Shown piece by piece: positions 53,884 through 61,636 of a stretch of 64,000 nucleotides of DNA. The notes beneath the pieces were generated by a model. It did not search any database. It saw only the letters and a list, made by a program, of their open reading frames with translations, and was not told the DNA's origin. This stretch comes from Treponema vincentii F0403 (lineage in GTDB: Bacteria; Spirochaetota; Spirochaetia; Treponematales; Treponemataceae), in assembly GCF_000412995.1 (NCBI RefSeq), contig NZ_KE332512.1:1689604-1753603 (forward strand). The letters run 5' to 3'. Every line of letters begins with the position of its first letter. Position 1 is the first letter of the stretch. The position numbers and the translations under genes were made by a program.

Positions 53884-54272
53884 TTGTCGCAGATACATCA
53901 GTTTGGATTGATTATGTAAAGGGGATTGATGCGTCACATACCAATATTTTAGATCATGAATTAATCTATAACAGGGTAGTAACCGGGGATATAATAATAA
54001 CCGAGTTTTTACAAGGTTTTAAAAACGATAGAGAATACCTCATCGCAAAGCAAATTATGGATAATCTGGAATACAGAGATTTTCTGGGAAAAGAAATTGC
54101 AATACAAGCTGCAAATAATTATAGGAAATTAAGAAAGCAGGGCATCACGGTAAGAAAAACAATAGATGTTATCATTGCAACATTTTGTATAGAAAATAGA
54201 TTTCCATTAATACACAATGACAGAGATTTTGATCCAATGGAAGAAATTTTAGGCTTGATTGTTAAAAAGTAA
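53880..54272 (+). CDS. vapC: VapC-type PIN ribonuclease toxin
   Basis: 130 residues: D5 in IVADTSVWIDYVKG, ITEFLQGF, RKTIDVIIATFCIEN and LIHNDRDFDPM; all four acidic positions of the PIN fold present. Sequence related to the cassette VapC at 5607 in design but not closely. Confidence 0.92.
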   Translation: MIVADTSVWIDYVKGIDASHTNILDHELIYNRVVTGDIIITEFLQGFKNDREYLIAKQIMDNLEYRDFLGKEIAIQAANNYRKLRKQGITVRKTIDVIIATFCIENRFPLIHNDRDFDPMEEILGLIVKK

Positions 54273-54375
54273 AATAATCGCTGATATAACGATAATAATT
54301 TGATTCTTCCAATTTCGTAATTTGCCGTTTAGTCTTTGGAGAGAATGCTACTGTAAACATCAGTTAAAAACCTCA

Positions 54376-54564
54376 TCAAAAGAATATGTTTTTCCCTTCT
54401 ACAATCCAGTCATTGTAAGGTTGTTCGGCAAGGTAATAATCTTCCATATCGTCAAGCTGCTGCTCAATTGCTTTTATAGCGTAAAATGTTTTCGTTCTAC
54501 CTGTTTTTTCAGCAAGATTTGCAAGTCTGTTTTCGAGTTCGGGTTTTAATCTTAATGCCAGCAT
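54376..54564 (-). CDS. Orphan RelB-like ribbon-helix-helix antitoxin
   Basis: 62 residues: MLALRLKPELENRLANLAEK followed by TGRTKTFYAIKAIEQQLDD and YYLAEQPYNDW, typical of the RelB-type antitoxins that pair with RelE toxins. No toxin gene follows on the minus strand, so its partner was lost. Confidence 0.75.
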   Translation of the reverse strand: MLALRLKPELENRLANLAEKTGRTKTFYAIKAIEQQLDDMEDYYLAEQPYNDWIVEGKNIFF

Positions 54565-54716
54565 AGCTGCCTCCTTGTTTTGCTATACAGATATAGCAGC
54601 ATCGAGACAAATATGTCAATAAAAAACAGGCGGCCTTTTGCAGGGATGACCGTACATTTCAAAAGGTTAAGCGACGTCGTAAATAATGATGGGGCAGATG
54701 CGGTGTAAAGCATAAT

Positions 54717-54797
54717 TTTACAGGAGACGATTTGCCGGTTGAAAATGTAACATGGCTTGAAGCTGTAGAGTTCTGCAATGCCCTAAGCATCGGGTGA
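54717..54797 (+). pseudogene. Fragment of a formylglycine-generating enzyme-type gene
   Basis: The 26-codon stretch FTGDDLPVENVTWLEAVEFC followed by NAL is the middle of FGE-sulfatase/SUMF1-domain proteins (the PVxxVxWxxAxxFCN signature). Both ends are missing. Confidence 0.75.
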
Positions 54798-54833
54798 ATT
54801 TATTATATAATAGAATAGTATAGGAGATCATAT

Positions 54834-55049
54834 ATGCCTTACACAGTTTTAGAAAAAGAAATTGCAACGCTTCCTCATGCTGCAATAAGTGAAGTTGTTG
54901 ATTTTATCCGCTTGATAAAATTGAAATTTCCTGAGGAGGATGCTGTTTCTGAAAAAAAATCTCTTTTTGGCGTTTGGAAAAATGAACCTTTTTATATGTC
55001 TCCGGATTTTGATGAGCCGCTCGAATATTTTGTTGGAATAATACAATGA
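54834..55049 (+). CDS. DUF2281-type antitoxin-like protein (orphan)
   Basis: 71 residues: TVLEKEIATLPHAAISEVVD, FIRLIKLKF, ending SPDFDEPLEYF, as in DUF2281 proteins that commonly precede PIN-domain toxins. None follows here; instead remnants. Confidence 0.75.
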   Translation: MPYTVLEKEIATLPHAAISEVVDFIRLIKLKFPEEDAVSEKKSLFGVWKNEPFYMSPDFDEPLEYFVGIIQ

Positions 55050-55064
55050 TAAAACAAAATCAGA

Positions 55065-55324
55065 ATGCCGCTTGACATTGCGATGACCGCGCTTTCTATA
55101 ATCCTGATGGGAGGCACGGTACTTTTCCCTGACGACAAGATTCACCAGATCTTGGGAATGACGCTGCTTGCGTCCGCGGTCTTGTACAATATATGTTCCT
55201 GCAGCAGCAGTTTTTCTTCTTCGATTTTGACAGGGGGTATGTTTTGTTCGCGGTAGATTACCTTTCGATCCTTGTGCTATTCGCGGCGGTTGCTCATTAT
55301 GCAGGGATAAAAAGTAAGAGATAA
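55065..55324 (+). pseudogene. Frameshifted DUF4405-like membrane gene
   Basis: The first frame (RMPLDIAMTALSIILMGGTV, DDKIHQILGMTLLASAVLYN) is a typical N-terminus of DUF4405; after about 55,195 coding passes to another frame with YVLFAVDYLSILVLFAAVAH. At least one frameshift; the heme-binding middle is missing. Confidence 0.5.
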
Positions 55325-55394
55325 AATCATTTATTATAATTCTTGACAATATGTCTAATAAGAAATATCATTTTAGAAAGTAAAACAAAAACAC

Positions 55395-55497
55395 GAACCG
55401 GTGATGGTAGTCCGGTTGATATGAGCAATCATATTCAGTAACCTTCATTTTTTTGATGTCCGGTTTTACCGAGGCAGTTCTATGCCCGGAGGTAAAT
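55395..55497 (+). ncRNA. Structured leader of the yjdF-family gene, candidate yjdF riboswitch
   Basis: Stems that can form: AACCGG/CCGGTT around TGATGGTAGT, ATATGA-GCAA-TCATAT, and TCCGG/CCGGA in which the second arm overlaps the GGAGG ribosome binding site. yjdF-family genes in Firmicutes are often controlled by a riboswitch for azaaromatic compounds that acts at translation; the position and the masking of the ribosome binding site fit. I could not compare it with the published covariance model. Confidence 0.5.
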
Positions 55498-55863
55498 ATG
55501 GACGACTTTACAATTACAACAGTATATTTTGATGGACAATTTTGGTGTGCATTCATTCAAAAACAGATAAATGGAATGTTTTATTCCGGTCGTTATGTGT
55601 TTGGTGCCGAACCGACAAATCCGCAGCTTATACAATGGATGTTGAATGATTTTTCGTATGTTCCGCTGTATAAAACGTCCGCGTATCAAAAAGTCCGTAT
55701 AAAAGATGTTGTGAAAAGCAATAGTAAACCAAAATCTTTGGATCAATATAAAGAGGCGCAAAAAGAATACCTTATACAGAAAAAAATGAGTATGCGCAAA
55801 GAAACCAAAGCAATAAGGACAGATAAGTATAAACATAAAAAACCAAAGAAAGCAAAAGGATAA
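55498..55863 (+). CDS. YjdF/DUF2992 family protein
   Basis: 121 residues from the ATG at 55498, after GGAGG. DUF2992 pattern: VYFDGQFWCAFIQKQINGMF, the YSGRYVFGAEPTNPQLIQWM region, and a basic tail with LDQYKEAQKEYLIQKKMSMR and KHKKPKKAKG. YjdF-family proteins are small and of unknown function, but associated with toxic aromatic compounds. Confidence 0.85.
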   Translation: MDDFTITTVYFDGQFWCAFIQKQINGMFYSGRYVFGAEPTNPQLIQWMLNDFSYVPLYKTSAYQKVRIKDVVKSNSKPKSLDQYKEAQKEYLIQKKMSMRKETKAIRTDKYKHKKPKKAKG

Positions 55864-55918
55864 ATATCGATCTTCGCCATACATAGATATGCGCAAGCTG
55901 TAAAGTAGGAGGCTGTAT

Positions 55919-56308
55919 ATGCGTAAAATGACTTATTTAGCGGTATTTGAGCCGGTAGGAAACGGCGCGTATAGCATTTATTTTCCAAATGTCTTGGGAT
56001 GTGTGAGTTATGGAAAAAATTTTCAGGAAGCGCAAGCAATGGCACAAGAAGCGCTTGAATTACATATATACGGTCTTGAAAAAGATGGAGACGAATTACC
56101 GGTTGAAAATTTTTCCGACATACAAGTAGAAGCAGGCGATATAGTGTGTGCCATTACTATTTACCCTGATGTTGTTAAGAAACAAATGGATAATCGGCGG
56201 GTCAGAACAAATTGCACTATACCATATCATTTAAAACGGAAAGCGGAAGCACAAGGGATAAACTTTTCGCAGGTGCTTGAAACAGCTTTAGAAGAATTGT
56301 GCAGTTGA
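55919..56308 (+). CDS. HicB-type antitoxin (orphan)
   Basis: 129 residues: MTYLAVFEPVGNGAYSIYFP, GCVSYGKNFQEAQAMAQEAL and a C-terminal DNA-binding part (YHLKRKAEAQGINFSQVLET). hicA would normally precede it, but the 55 bases upstream hold no gene, so the antitoxin is orphan. Convergent with hsdR. Confidence 0.88.
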   Translation: MRKMTYLAVFEPVGNGAYSIYFPNVLGCVSYGKNFQEAQAMAQEALELHIYGLEKDGDELPVENFSDIQVEAGDIVCAITIYPDVVKKQMDNRRVRTNCTIPYHLKRKAEAQGINFSQVLETALEELCS

Positions 56309-56320
56309 GAAATTCCGGCA

Positions 56321-59300
56321 TTACGGCATATATGAAGAACTCGGCTCCGCGGCAAGAGATTCGCCGGTATACGGTTGTTCCGCCATCATCAGGTTATCAG
56401 TCCATAGTTCGCATTGGGTCATAACGGTTTGTACGGCATCTTCCATGCCTTCCGGCGGGTACTTATGTTTTTTTAAGAGTTTTTTGATAAGCATCCGCAT
56501 GTGCGCCCGTGCACTTTCCCGCAGCTGCCAATCGATGTTTTTATTCTTCCGCAGCGCTTCGGTCAGTTCTTTGGTAATGGCGATCAGTTCGTCGTTTTCG
56601 TAAAAGTCTTTAATTGCTCCCGGCTTGGTAAGCGCATCATAAAAAGCGGATTCTTCGGCGTTCAAGCCCAGCTGCTTGCCTTCCTGTTCGGCAGCGGTAA
56701 TCTGACGGGCAAGTTTGAGCATTTCGGCAATAACTTCTTCATTGGTCAGCATTCCGTTCAAGTATGCATTCACGGTTTGCTGCAGCATCTTACTGAATTT
56801 TTCGGATTTTACAAAATTGCGTCCCTTATAGATAGCAACCTGTTCGGCAAGCAGCCGTTTTAGCAACTCTACGGCAAGGTTACGCTCCTTCATATTCGCA
56901 ATATCTTCCAAAAAGCCCGGAGAAAAGAGGGAAAATGCCTGTGAGATGTCCGAAAAAAGGTTAACCACACCGCTGCTTTTAATGCTCTGCGTTAAAAGCT
57001 CGTTGATGCGGCAGTTTAGTTCGGGCAGCGAAAGACGGCGGCCACCTCCGGTATAGCTTAATCTTACTAAAAAGACACGCACCGCTTCAAAAAAGGCTGA
57101 TTCAAAGCGTAATGATTCGGCAATAGTAGAAGAGCAGAGAGAAAGCGCTTGACGGAGCAAAAATGATTCTTTCATAAAAGCTTCTTTTGCCTTTTCTTTT
57201 CCGCGTGCCATAAGAAAGTTCACTGCACCGCTTATTGTCTTTGCCCGTTCAAGATCGCTGCCCGTCTTAAATTTTTCATAGTCATACCCGTGTAAGAGAT
57301 CACGGCAAATAGAAAGTTTTTCAAGGAAGGTCGGCCGGGCAGCAGAGAGAATATCGGTGTCGCCGTAATTCTTTTTGTCGCGGTTCGTATAGTCGTTCAT
57401 TGCCTGCTTGAGTGCTCGCATAATCCCGATGTAATCGACTACCAGTCCTCCTTCTTTGTCCTGAAACACACGGTTGACACGGGCAATTGCCTGCATCAGA
57501 TTATGCCCTGCCATAGGCTTGTACACATACATGGTTGCAAGGGACGGTATGTCAAAACCGGTCAGCCACATATCGACGACAATCGCAATCTTGAGCGGGC
57601 TTGTATTATCCTTGAATTTTGTTGCAAGTGCATCGCGCCGGCGCTTATTTCCGATAATACTCCGCCATGATTCATCGTCGTCATTAGTAGAAGTCATTAC
57701 AACGGCCACGGTTTCAGTCCATATCGGGCGCAGCTCCAGCATTTTACGATAAATCTTCATCGCAATAGAACGGGAGTACGCGACGACCATCGCTTTACCG
57801 GTAAGAAGACAGGCTCGGTTGCCTTCGTAGTGTTCGATAATATCGCGCACGAGCGAGTCGATAGCCTCATCGCTTCCGAGCAATGCTTCCATCCTAGCAA
57901 GTTCGTGCTTGCTTTTTTCGATCACATATTCATCAGTCCGCTGTGCAGCCGCATCATATTCCGCATCGATGAGCTGTAAGGTTTCTTGATCGAGCTTGAG
58001 CTTAATCACTCGGCTTTCGTAATACACCGGGCGTGTTGCACCGTCTTCAACAGCCTGCGTCATATCGTAAATATCGATATAGTCGCCGAATACTTCGCGG
58101 GTACTGCGGTCGGCAGCGGAGATCGGCGTACCGGTAAAGCCGATGTAGCTTGCATTGGGAAGACTGTTGCGGATGATACGCGCCGTGCCGATAACCCGCT
58201 TAGCAATAGCTTCCCCTGCTTCGTTTTTTGTCATTTTGATCTTTTCGCTCAGACCGTATTGGCTGCGGTGCGCTTCATCTGCCATTACAATGATATTTCG
58301 GCGTTCCGAGAGCGGTTCGGCAGATTCTTCAAACTTTTGCATCGTGGTAAAAAAGATGCCGTTAGCCTGCCTCCCTGCAAGCAGCCGTTTTAAGTCCTGC
58401 CTGCTTGTTGCCTGTACCGGTTCCTGCCGCAAAAAAGCTTTACATTTCGCAAACTGACCATAGAGCTGATTATCAAGATCGTTCCGATCCGTAATTACTA
58501 CAATGGTTGGGCTTTGCAATACCTGCTGCAGCAAGTGAGCATAAAAGACCATCGAGAGGGACTTTCCACTGCCCTGCGTATGCCAAAACACCCCGGCTTT
58601 CCCATCCGTTTTGACCGCCTTTTGCGTCGAAATAATCGCTTTCCGCACGGCAAAATACTGATGGTAGCCCGCAAGGATTTTAAAGACATCCAATCCTTCA
58701 TGAGAAAAGCAGATAAAATTTTTGATGATGTCCAAAAGCCGTTCTTTTTTAAACATCCCTTCAAAAAACGTGTCGAATTGCGCATATTGGGTATTTTCGT
58801 AGCTACCGTCCTTTGTTTTCCACTCCATAAAGCGGTCTTCCCCTGATGTTATCGTGCCTGCTTTTGAGGTGAATTGATCACTCATTACGCAGATCGCATT
58901 ATAGATAAACAAAGAAGGAATTTCCGCCATATAGTTGCGGATTTGCCGGTATGCTTCGGAAGCGTCGGTTTCTTCGCGGGATGGAGACTTTAGTTCTATC
59001 AGTACAACGGGTAAGCCGTTCAAAAAAAGGAGCATATCCGGACGTTTGGTGCTGTTTTCGATATATGTCCATTGATTGGCAATGATAAAAGAATTGAGAG
59101 AAGGATTTTTATAGTCGGCAAGATATACGATGGTCGATTGCTGCTTGCCGTTATCAAAATACCGTACATTGATGCCGTTTTGTAAGTAATCCATAAAAAG
59201 CTCATTCTTTTGCAGCAGCTCAGCATTTTCAAAACGCTGCAATGCAGAAAGCGCTTCCTGAATCGCTTCTCGGGGCAGACCGGCATTGAGTCGATACAGC

Positions 59301-59440
59301 GCATCCTCTAAAACCGTATGATACAAAGGGCTATGAAAATCCCGCTCGATATCCGGTCCGTATACATGCTCATAGCCCAACGTTTCCGTAAAAAGCTCAA
59401 TTAAAGAATGTTCATAATCGGTTTCGGTATATCCACCCAT
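56321..59440 (-). CDS. hsdR: Type I restriction enzyme R subunit
   Basis: 1039 residues, full length. N-terminal nuclease with RPDMLLFLNGLPVVLIELKS (D about 133, E-x-K about 148), Walker A HTQGSGKSLSM near 290, DEAH box DEAHRSQYG near 387, and helicase motifs (SYIGFTGTPIS; ARVNRVFQDKEGG). It translocates and cuts DNA in complex with HsdM and HsdS. It is the last gene of the island on the minus strand; 41-bp repeat and TA genes lie just upstream. Confidence 0.95.
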   Translation of the reverse strand: MGGYTETDYEHSLIELFTETLGYEHVYGPDIERDFHSPLYHTVLEDALYRLNAGLPREAIQEALSALQRFENAELLQKNELFMDYLQNGINVRYFDNGKQQSTIVYLADYKNPSLNSFIIANQWTYIENSTKRPDMLLFLNGLPVVLIELKSPSREETDASEAYRQIRNYMAEIPSLFIYNAICVMSDQFTSKAGTITSGEDRFMEWKTKDGSYENTQYAQFDTFFEGMFKKERLLDIIKNFICFSHEGLDVFKILAGYHQYFAVRKAIISTQKAVKTDGKAGVFWHTQGSGKSLSMVFYAHLLQQVLQSPTIVVITDRNDLDNQLYGQFAKCKAFLRQEPVQATSRQDLKRLLAGRQANGIFFTTMQKFEESAEPLSERRNIIVMADEAHRSQYGLSEKIKMTKNEAGEAIAKRVIGTARIIRNSLPNASYIGFTGTPISAADRSTREVFGDYIDIYDMTQAVEDGATRPVYYESRVIKLKLDQETLQLIDAEYDAAAQRTDEYVIEKSKHELARMEALLGSDEAIDSLVRDIIEHYEGNRACLLTGKAMVVAYSRSIAMKIYRKMLELRPIWTETVAVVMTSTNDDDESWRSIIGNKRRRDALATKFKDNTSPLKIAIVVDMWLTGFDIPSLATMYVYKPMAGHNLMQAIARVNRVFQDKEGGLVVDYIGIMRALKQAMNDYTNRDKKNYGDTDILSAARPTFLEKLSICRDLLHGYDYEKFKTGSDLERAKTISGAVNFLMARGKEKAKEAFMKESFLLRQALSLCSSTIAESLRFESAFFEAVRVFLVRLSYTGGGRRLSLPELNCRINELLTQSIKSSGVVNLFSDISQAFSLFSPGFLEDIANMKERNLAVELLKRLLAEQVAIYKGRNFVKSEKFSKMLQQTVNAYLNGMLTNEEVIAEMLKLARQITAAEQEGKQLGLNAEESAFYDALTKPGAIKDFYENDELIAITKELTEALRKNKNIDWQLRESARAHMRMLIKKLLKKHKYPPEGMEDAVQTVMTQCELWTDNLMMAEQPYTGESLAAEPSSSYMP

Positions 59441-59481
59441 AGTGCTTTCTATCTCTCCTTTTGAAATAGACGGTTTAATTT

Positions 59482-59522
59482 CCGCTATCGCTACGCTAAA
59501 TCAGAATTTATCGGCTGATTGA
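59482..59522 (-). repeat. 41-bp direct repeat containing recombination-motif copy A
   Basis: Identical over 41 bases to 62,668-62,708. Contains TAAATCAGAATTTATC (59497-59512) followed by GGCT, within the inverted repeat AATCAG/CTGATT. The last codons of the PIN toxin gene and its stop lie inside. It is one of five related 16-bp motifs in the island. Confidence 0.8.
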
Positions 59523-59923
59523 TCCAATATATCTAAAATCTTATGCGGTGTTACGACAAACGGTTCGGTCGGAAAGTGCTTTATATTGCCGGTAATTAAA
59601 AAGGCTTCAAACTGCTCCCGAGCATGGAGCGTAACTGCATAAAAAACAATGTCTTTCGGATCAGGCATCGGCTCTTTAACCGGTATACCGTTAAATTTTA
59701 ACCCTATCTCTTGTATCTCATTTACGACAATATCAACCGCTGCCGGAGGAAAGCAAAATTTTGGCCGGTGCAGCACAGCAGTGTATTCGGCAATGATTTC
59801 CGCATTATAAACGGGGATAATAGTACCTGCATACATAGCATTAATAACATAATGGGGGATAGAATTTTCTTTCAAAAATGCAGAAACAAGCACATTAGTA
59901 TCGATAACGGCATATAAAGGCAT
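59501..59923 (-). CDS. PIN-domain toxin of the COG1569 type
   Basis: 140 residues from the ATG at 59923, one base after the antitoxin stop codon region. Acidic residues: D7 in YAVIDTNVLVSAF, E in AEIIAEYTAVLH, D in PMPDPKDIVFYAV, and ITGNIKHFP. The last codons (SADKF-stop) are encoded by the 41-bp repeat. It pairs with the RelB/DinJ-like antitoxin upstream, both between repeats A and B. Confidence 0.85.
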   Translation of the reverse strand: MPLYAVIDTNVLVSAFLKENSIPHYVINAMYAGTIIPVYNAEIIAEYTAVLHRPKFCFPPAAVDIVVNEIQEIGLKFNGIPVKEPMPDPKDIVFYAVTLHAREQFEAFLITGNIKHFPTEPFVVTPHKILDILDQSADKF

Positions 59924-59924
59924 A

Positions 59925-60236
59925 TCATTGCCCTTTGCGTACTGCATCGATTTCGCTATTAATTGCTTCGAGACTCATGTCGGAAACACCGTTTACCGCA
60001 GCGCTTTGAGTCATTGCCTGCATCGCCGACATTACATCCGGTCGGATTTGTCGTTTCAGAGCATGCTGCTCGGTATTGCCCAACTTCATGCTGAACGGAA
60101 TGCCGTTTTCCACAACACTCCGCTTAAAAAAAATACGCACCGCTGTCGATAAGTCTAAGCCCAGGTGCTCATAAACTGCGGCAGCATCATCTTTCAGCTT
60201 TTCGTCCACCCGAATTTGAACCAAGGTACTTGCCAT
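59925..60236 (-). CDS. RelB/DinJ-type antitoxin
   Basis: 103 residues from the ATG at 60236. Ribbon-helix-helix: TLVQIRVDEKLKDDAAAVYE, LGLDLSTAVRIFFKRSV, the DinJ/RelB pattern, with an acidic C-terminus (MSLEAINSEIDAVRKG). RelB-type antitoxins paired with PIN toxins of this kind are common. It lies 110 bases after the hsdS1 end. Confidence 0.88.
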   Translation of the reverse strand: MASTLVQIRVDEKLKDDAAAVYEHLGLDLSTAVRIFFKRSVVENGIPFSMKLGNTEQHALKRQIRPDVMSAMQAMTQSAAVNGVSDMSLEAINSEIDAVRKGQ

Positions 60237-60346
60237 ACAAAGTCTCCTGTAGCTAATATTATCATACAAAACATTCTTTCTGCAAGTACATTGTAATGAC
60301 TTAATACTTATATTCGCAAAAGGCTTTCAAATTGTTTGAGAATAAA

Positions 60347-60940
60347 TTACCCCAGCTCTATCTTTGACACATCGATCTCTCCGGACGTAAGCTTTGGTAG
60401 GAGCGTATCGCGAAGGGTGGAAAGAGCGTTGATTTCAATACGGTTAGCTATCATTAAATTATATATTTGACCAAGTAAGTCCCCTACTGTTAAATATACT
60501 TGTTTTGTAGGAATAACAACTTCTGCTTTTGCTAAATTTTCTCGTTTGATATGTCCCATTGTGGTTGCTTTATCTGCGGCTTCAGTAATAAAGTGATGCA
60601 AATGAAATTTTGTCCAACAATAATAAAACCATTTAGCATATTCGTTAGAAGTTACTTTGAAAAGATGCTGATTCAATCCACATAGACCTCCGCACCAGAA
60701 ATCGACTAATAAACTTCCAGACCAAGAAAAAATAACATCGCCATTATGTATTAAATAAAAAGGATCTACAGTATTTGAACATAATTCACTGCTGCTATCG
60801 CAAAATCCTTGACGAAGTTCTTTTATTTTCATAACAAAAATTCCTTGCTCATGACTGGTTGGCCGATATTTTTGCATTGCAAGTCCATTCGTATAATCAG
60901 CAATATCAAGCAAACAAGCTTTTTGCCAATCATCCGGCAT
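60347..60940 (-). CDS. hsdS: HsdS1, second target-recognition half (type I specificity subunit)
   Basis: 197 residues from an ATG at 60940; the frame is open a little further upstream through EQQAQAIFKSWFIDFEPFGG. Type I_S target-recognition domain 2: MPDDWQKACLLDIADYTNGL to IPTKQVYLTVGDLLGQIYNL, and the conserved region ALSTLRDTLLPKLTSGEIDV. It recognises the second half of the target sequence. It is separated from domain 1 by an 80-bp insertion. Removing that would produce a 394-residue HsdS with INTNLEQQAQAIF at the joint. Confidence 0.88.
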   Translation of the reverse strand: MPDDWQKACLLDIADYTNGLAMQKYRPTSHEQGIFVMKIKELRQGFCDSSSELCSNTVDPFYLIHNGDVIFSWSGSLLVDFWCGGLCGLNQHLFKVTSNEYAKWFYYCWTKFHLHHFITEAADKATTMGHIKRENLAKAEVVIPTKQVYLTVGDLLGQIYNLMIANRIEINALSTLRDTLLPKLTSGEIDVSKIELG

Positions 60941-61019
60941 TGTGCCGCCGAACGGCTCAAAATCAATAAACCACGACTTAAAAATTGCCTGCGCTTGCTG
61001 CTCTAAATTAGTATTTATC
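60926..61019 (-). repeat. 94-bp identical repeat, copy in hsdS1
   Basis: Identical over all 94 bases to 63,907-64,000. It encodes the central conserved region of HsdS (EQQAQAIFKSWFIDFEPFGG) and ends in motif copy B. The two copies are in direct orientation 2,981 bases apart, so exchange of target-recognition domain 2 between hsdS loci is possible. Confidence 0.92.
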
Positions 61020-61099
61020 GGCTAAAAAAGTAGCTGCACCAAAAGAAAAAACAACAAACAAAAAGAAGCAAAAACAACAACAGTAAATTAGTATTTATC
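61004..61099 (-). repeat. Motif copies B and C flanking an 80-bp insertion unit
   Basis: TAAATTAGTATTTATC occurs at 61004-61019 (B) and 61084-61099 (C), identical over 16 bases; the repeat period is 80 bases (2 modulo 3), so it shifts the frame of hsdS. B is followed by GGCT as in copies A and D; C is followed by TGCC, the HsdS sequence. The 64-base spacer is A-rich on the plus strand and reads KKVAAPKEKTTNKKKQKQQQ followed by a stop, like the lysine-rich end of another protein. Confidence 0.9.
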
Positions 61100-61611
61100 T
61101 GCCGTTTCAGCTCGATTTCATCGTCAAGAAGTCTTAACAATTTGGCAATTTTTTGCTGTTCGGTGTATGATGGACAGGATATTTCAAGATTTTTCACAAC
61201 ATCAAGTTGTACTCTTTGTCGTCCGGAAGAGCCAACCATTGATTTTATTGCGCATTCCCTAACGAAGGAACTCGTCGCTAAATAGTAAATATAATCAGCA
61301 TCGGATATTTCTTTTTTAGCCCTTAAAATAATATATTCTGTAGAGCCAAATCCGATTTCATTATCATTTAATAAAGAAATTTTGGCTGTTTTACCATTTT
61401 CCAAACATGGCGTAATTCTTGCCATGATTGTATCACCGTTACGAAATTTTGTTCCGCTATAAAAAATTTCTTTTGTATATCCTATAACATCTCTACAAAA
61501 AGGAATAAGTTGGGACATTTCTATTTTCTTAGCGATAGAGCCTTTTTGTATGGTTTCTTTAGGATTAAATTCAATAATATCTTCTAATTTACATTCTCTC
61601 CAGTTTTCCAT
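61015..61611 (-). CDS. hsdS: HsdS1, first target-recognition half
   Basis: 198 residues. Target-recognition domain 1: MENWRECKLEDIIEFNPKET, FRNGDTIMARITPCLENGKT, SGRQRVQLDVVKNLEISCPS, and helix QQKIAKLLRLLDDEIELKRQ INTNL. After INTNL the frame enters the 80-bp insert and adds a Leu/Phe-rich tail before stopping at 61015. Half-length specificity subunits can dimerise in some systems. It starts 25 bases after the recombinase gene. Confidence 0.88.
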   Translation of the reverse strand: MENWRECKLEDIIEFNPKETIQKGSIAKKIEMSQLIPFCRDVIGYTKEIFYSGTKFRNGDTIMARITPCLENGKTAKISLLNDNEIGFGSTEYIILRAKKEISDADYIYYLATSSFVRECAIKSMVGSSGRQRVQLDVVKNLEISCPSYTEQQKIAKLLRLLDDEIELKRQINTNLLLLFLLLFVCCFFFWCSYFFSR

Positions 61612-61636
61612 ATTTATTCCTCAGCAAAATCATTTC

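Noticed and set aside
55480..55896. 138-codon minus-strand hydrophobic frame
   Set aside because: Antisense to the yjdF-family gene, whose family match and ribosome binding site are clear; Phe/Ile-rich reverse of a Lys-rich gene.
60347..61611. hsdS1 as a simple pseudogene
   Set aside because: Both halves are undamaged, and the only disruption is an exact 80-bp repeat unit between identical 16-bp motifs, which suggests a switch rather than decay.
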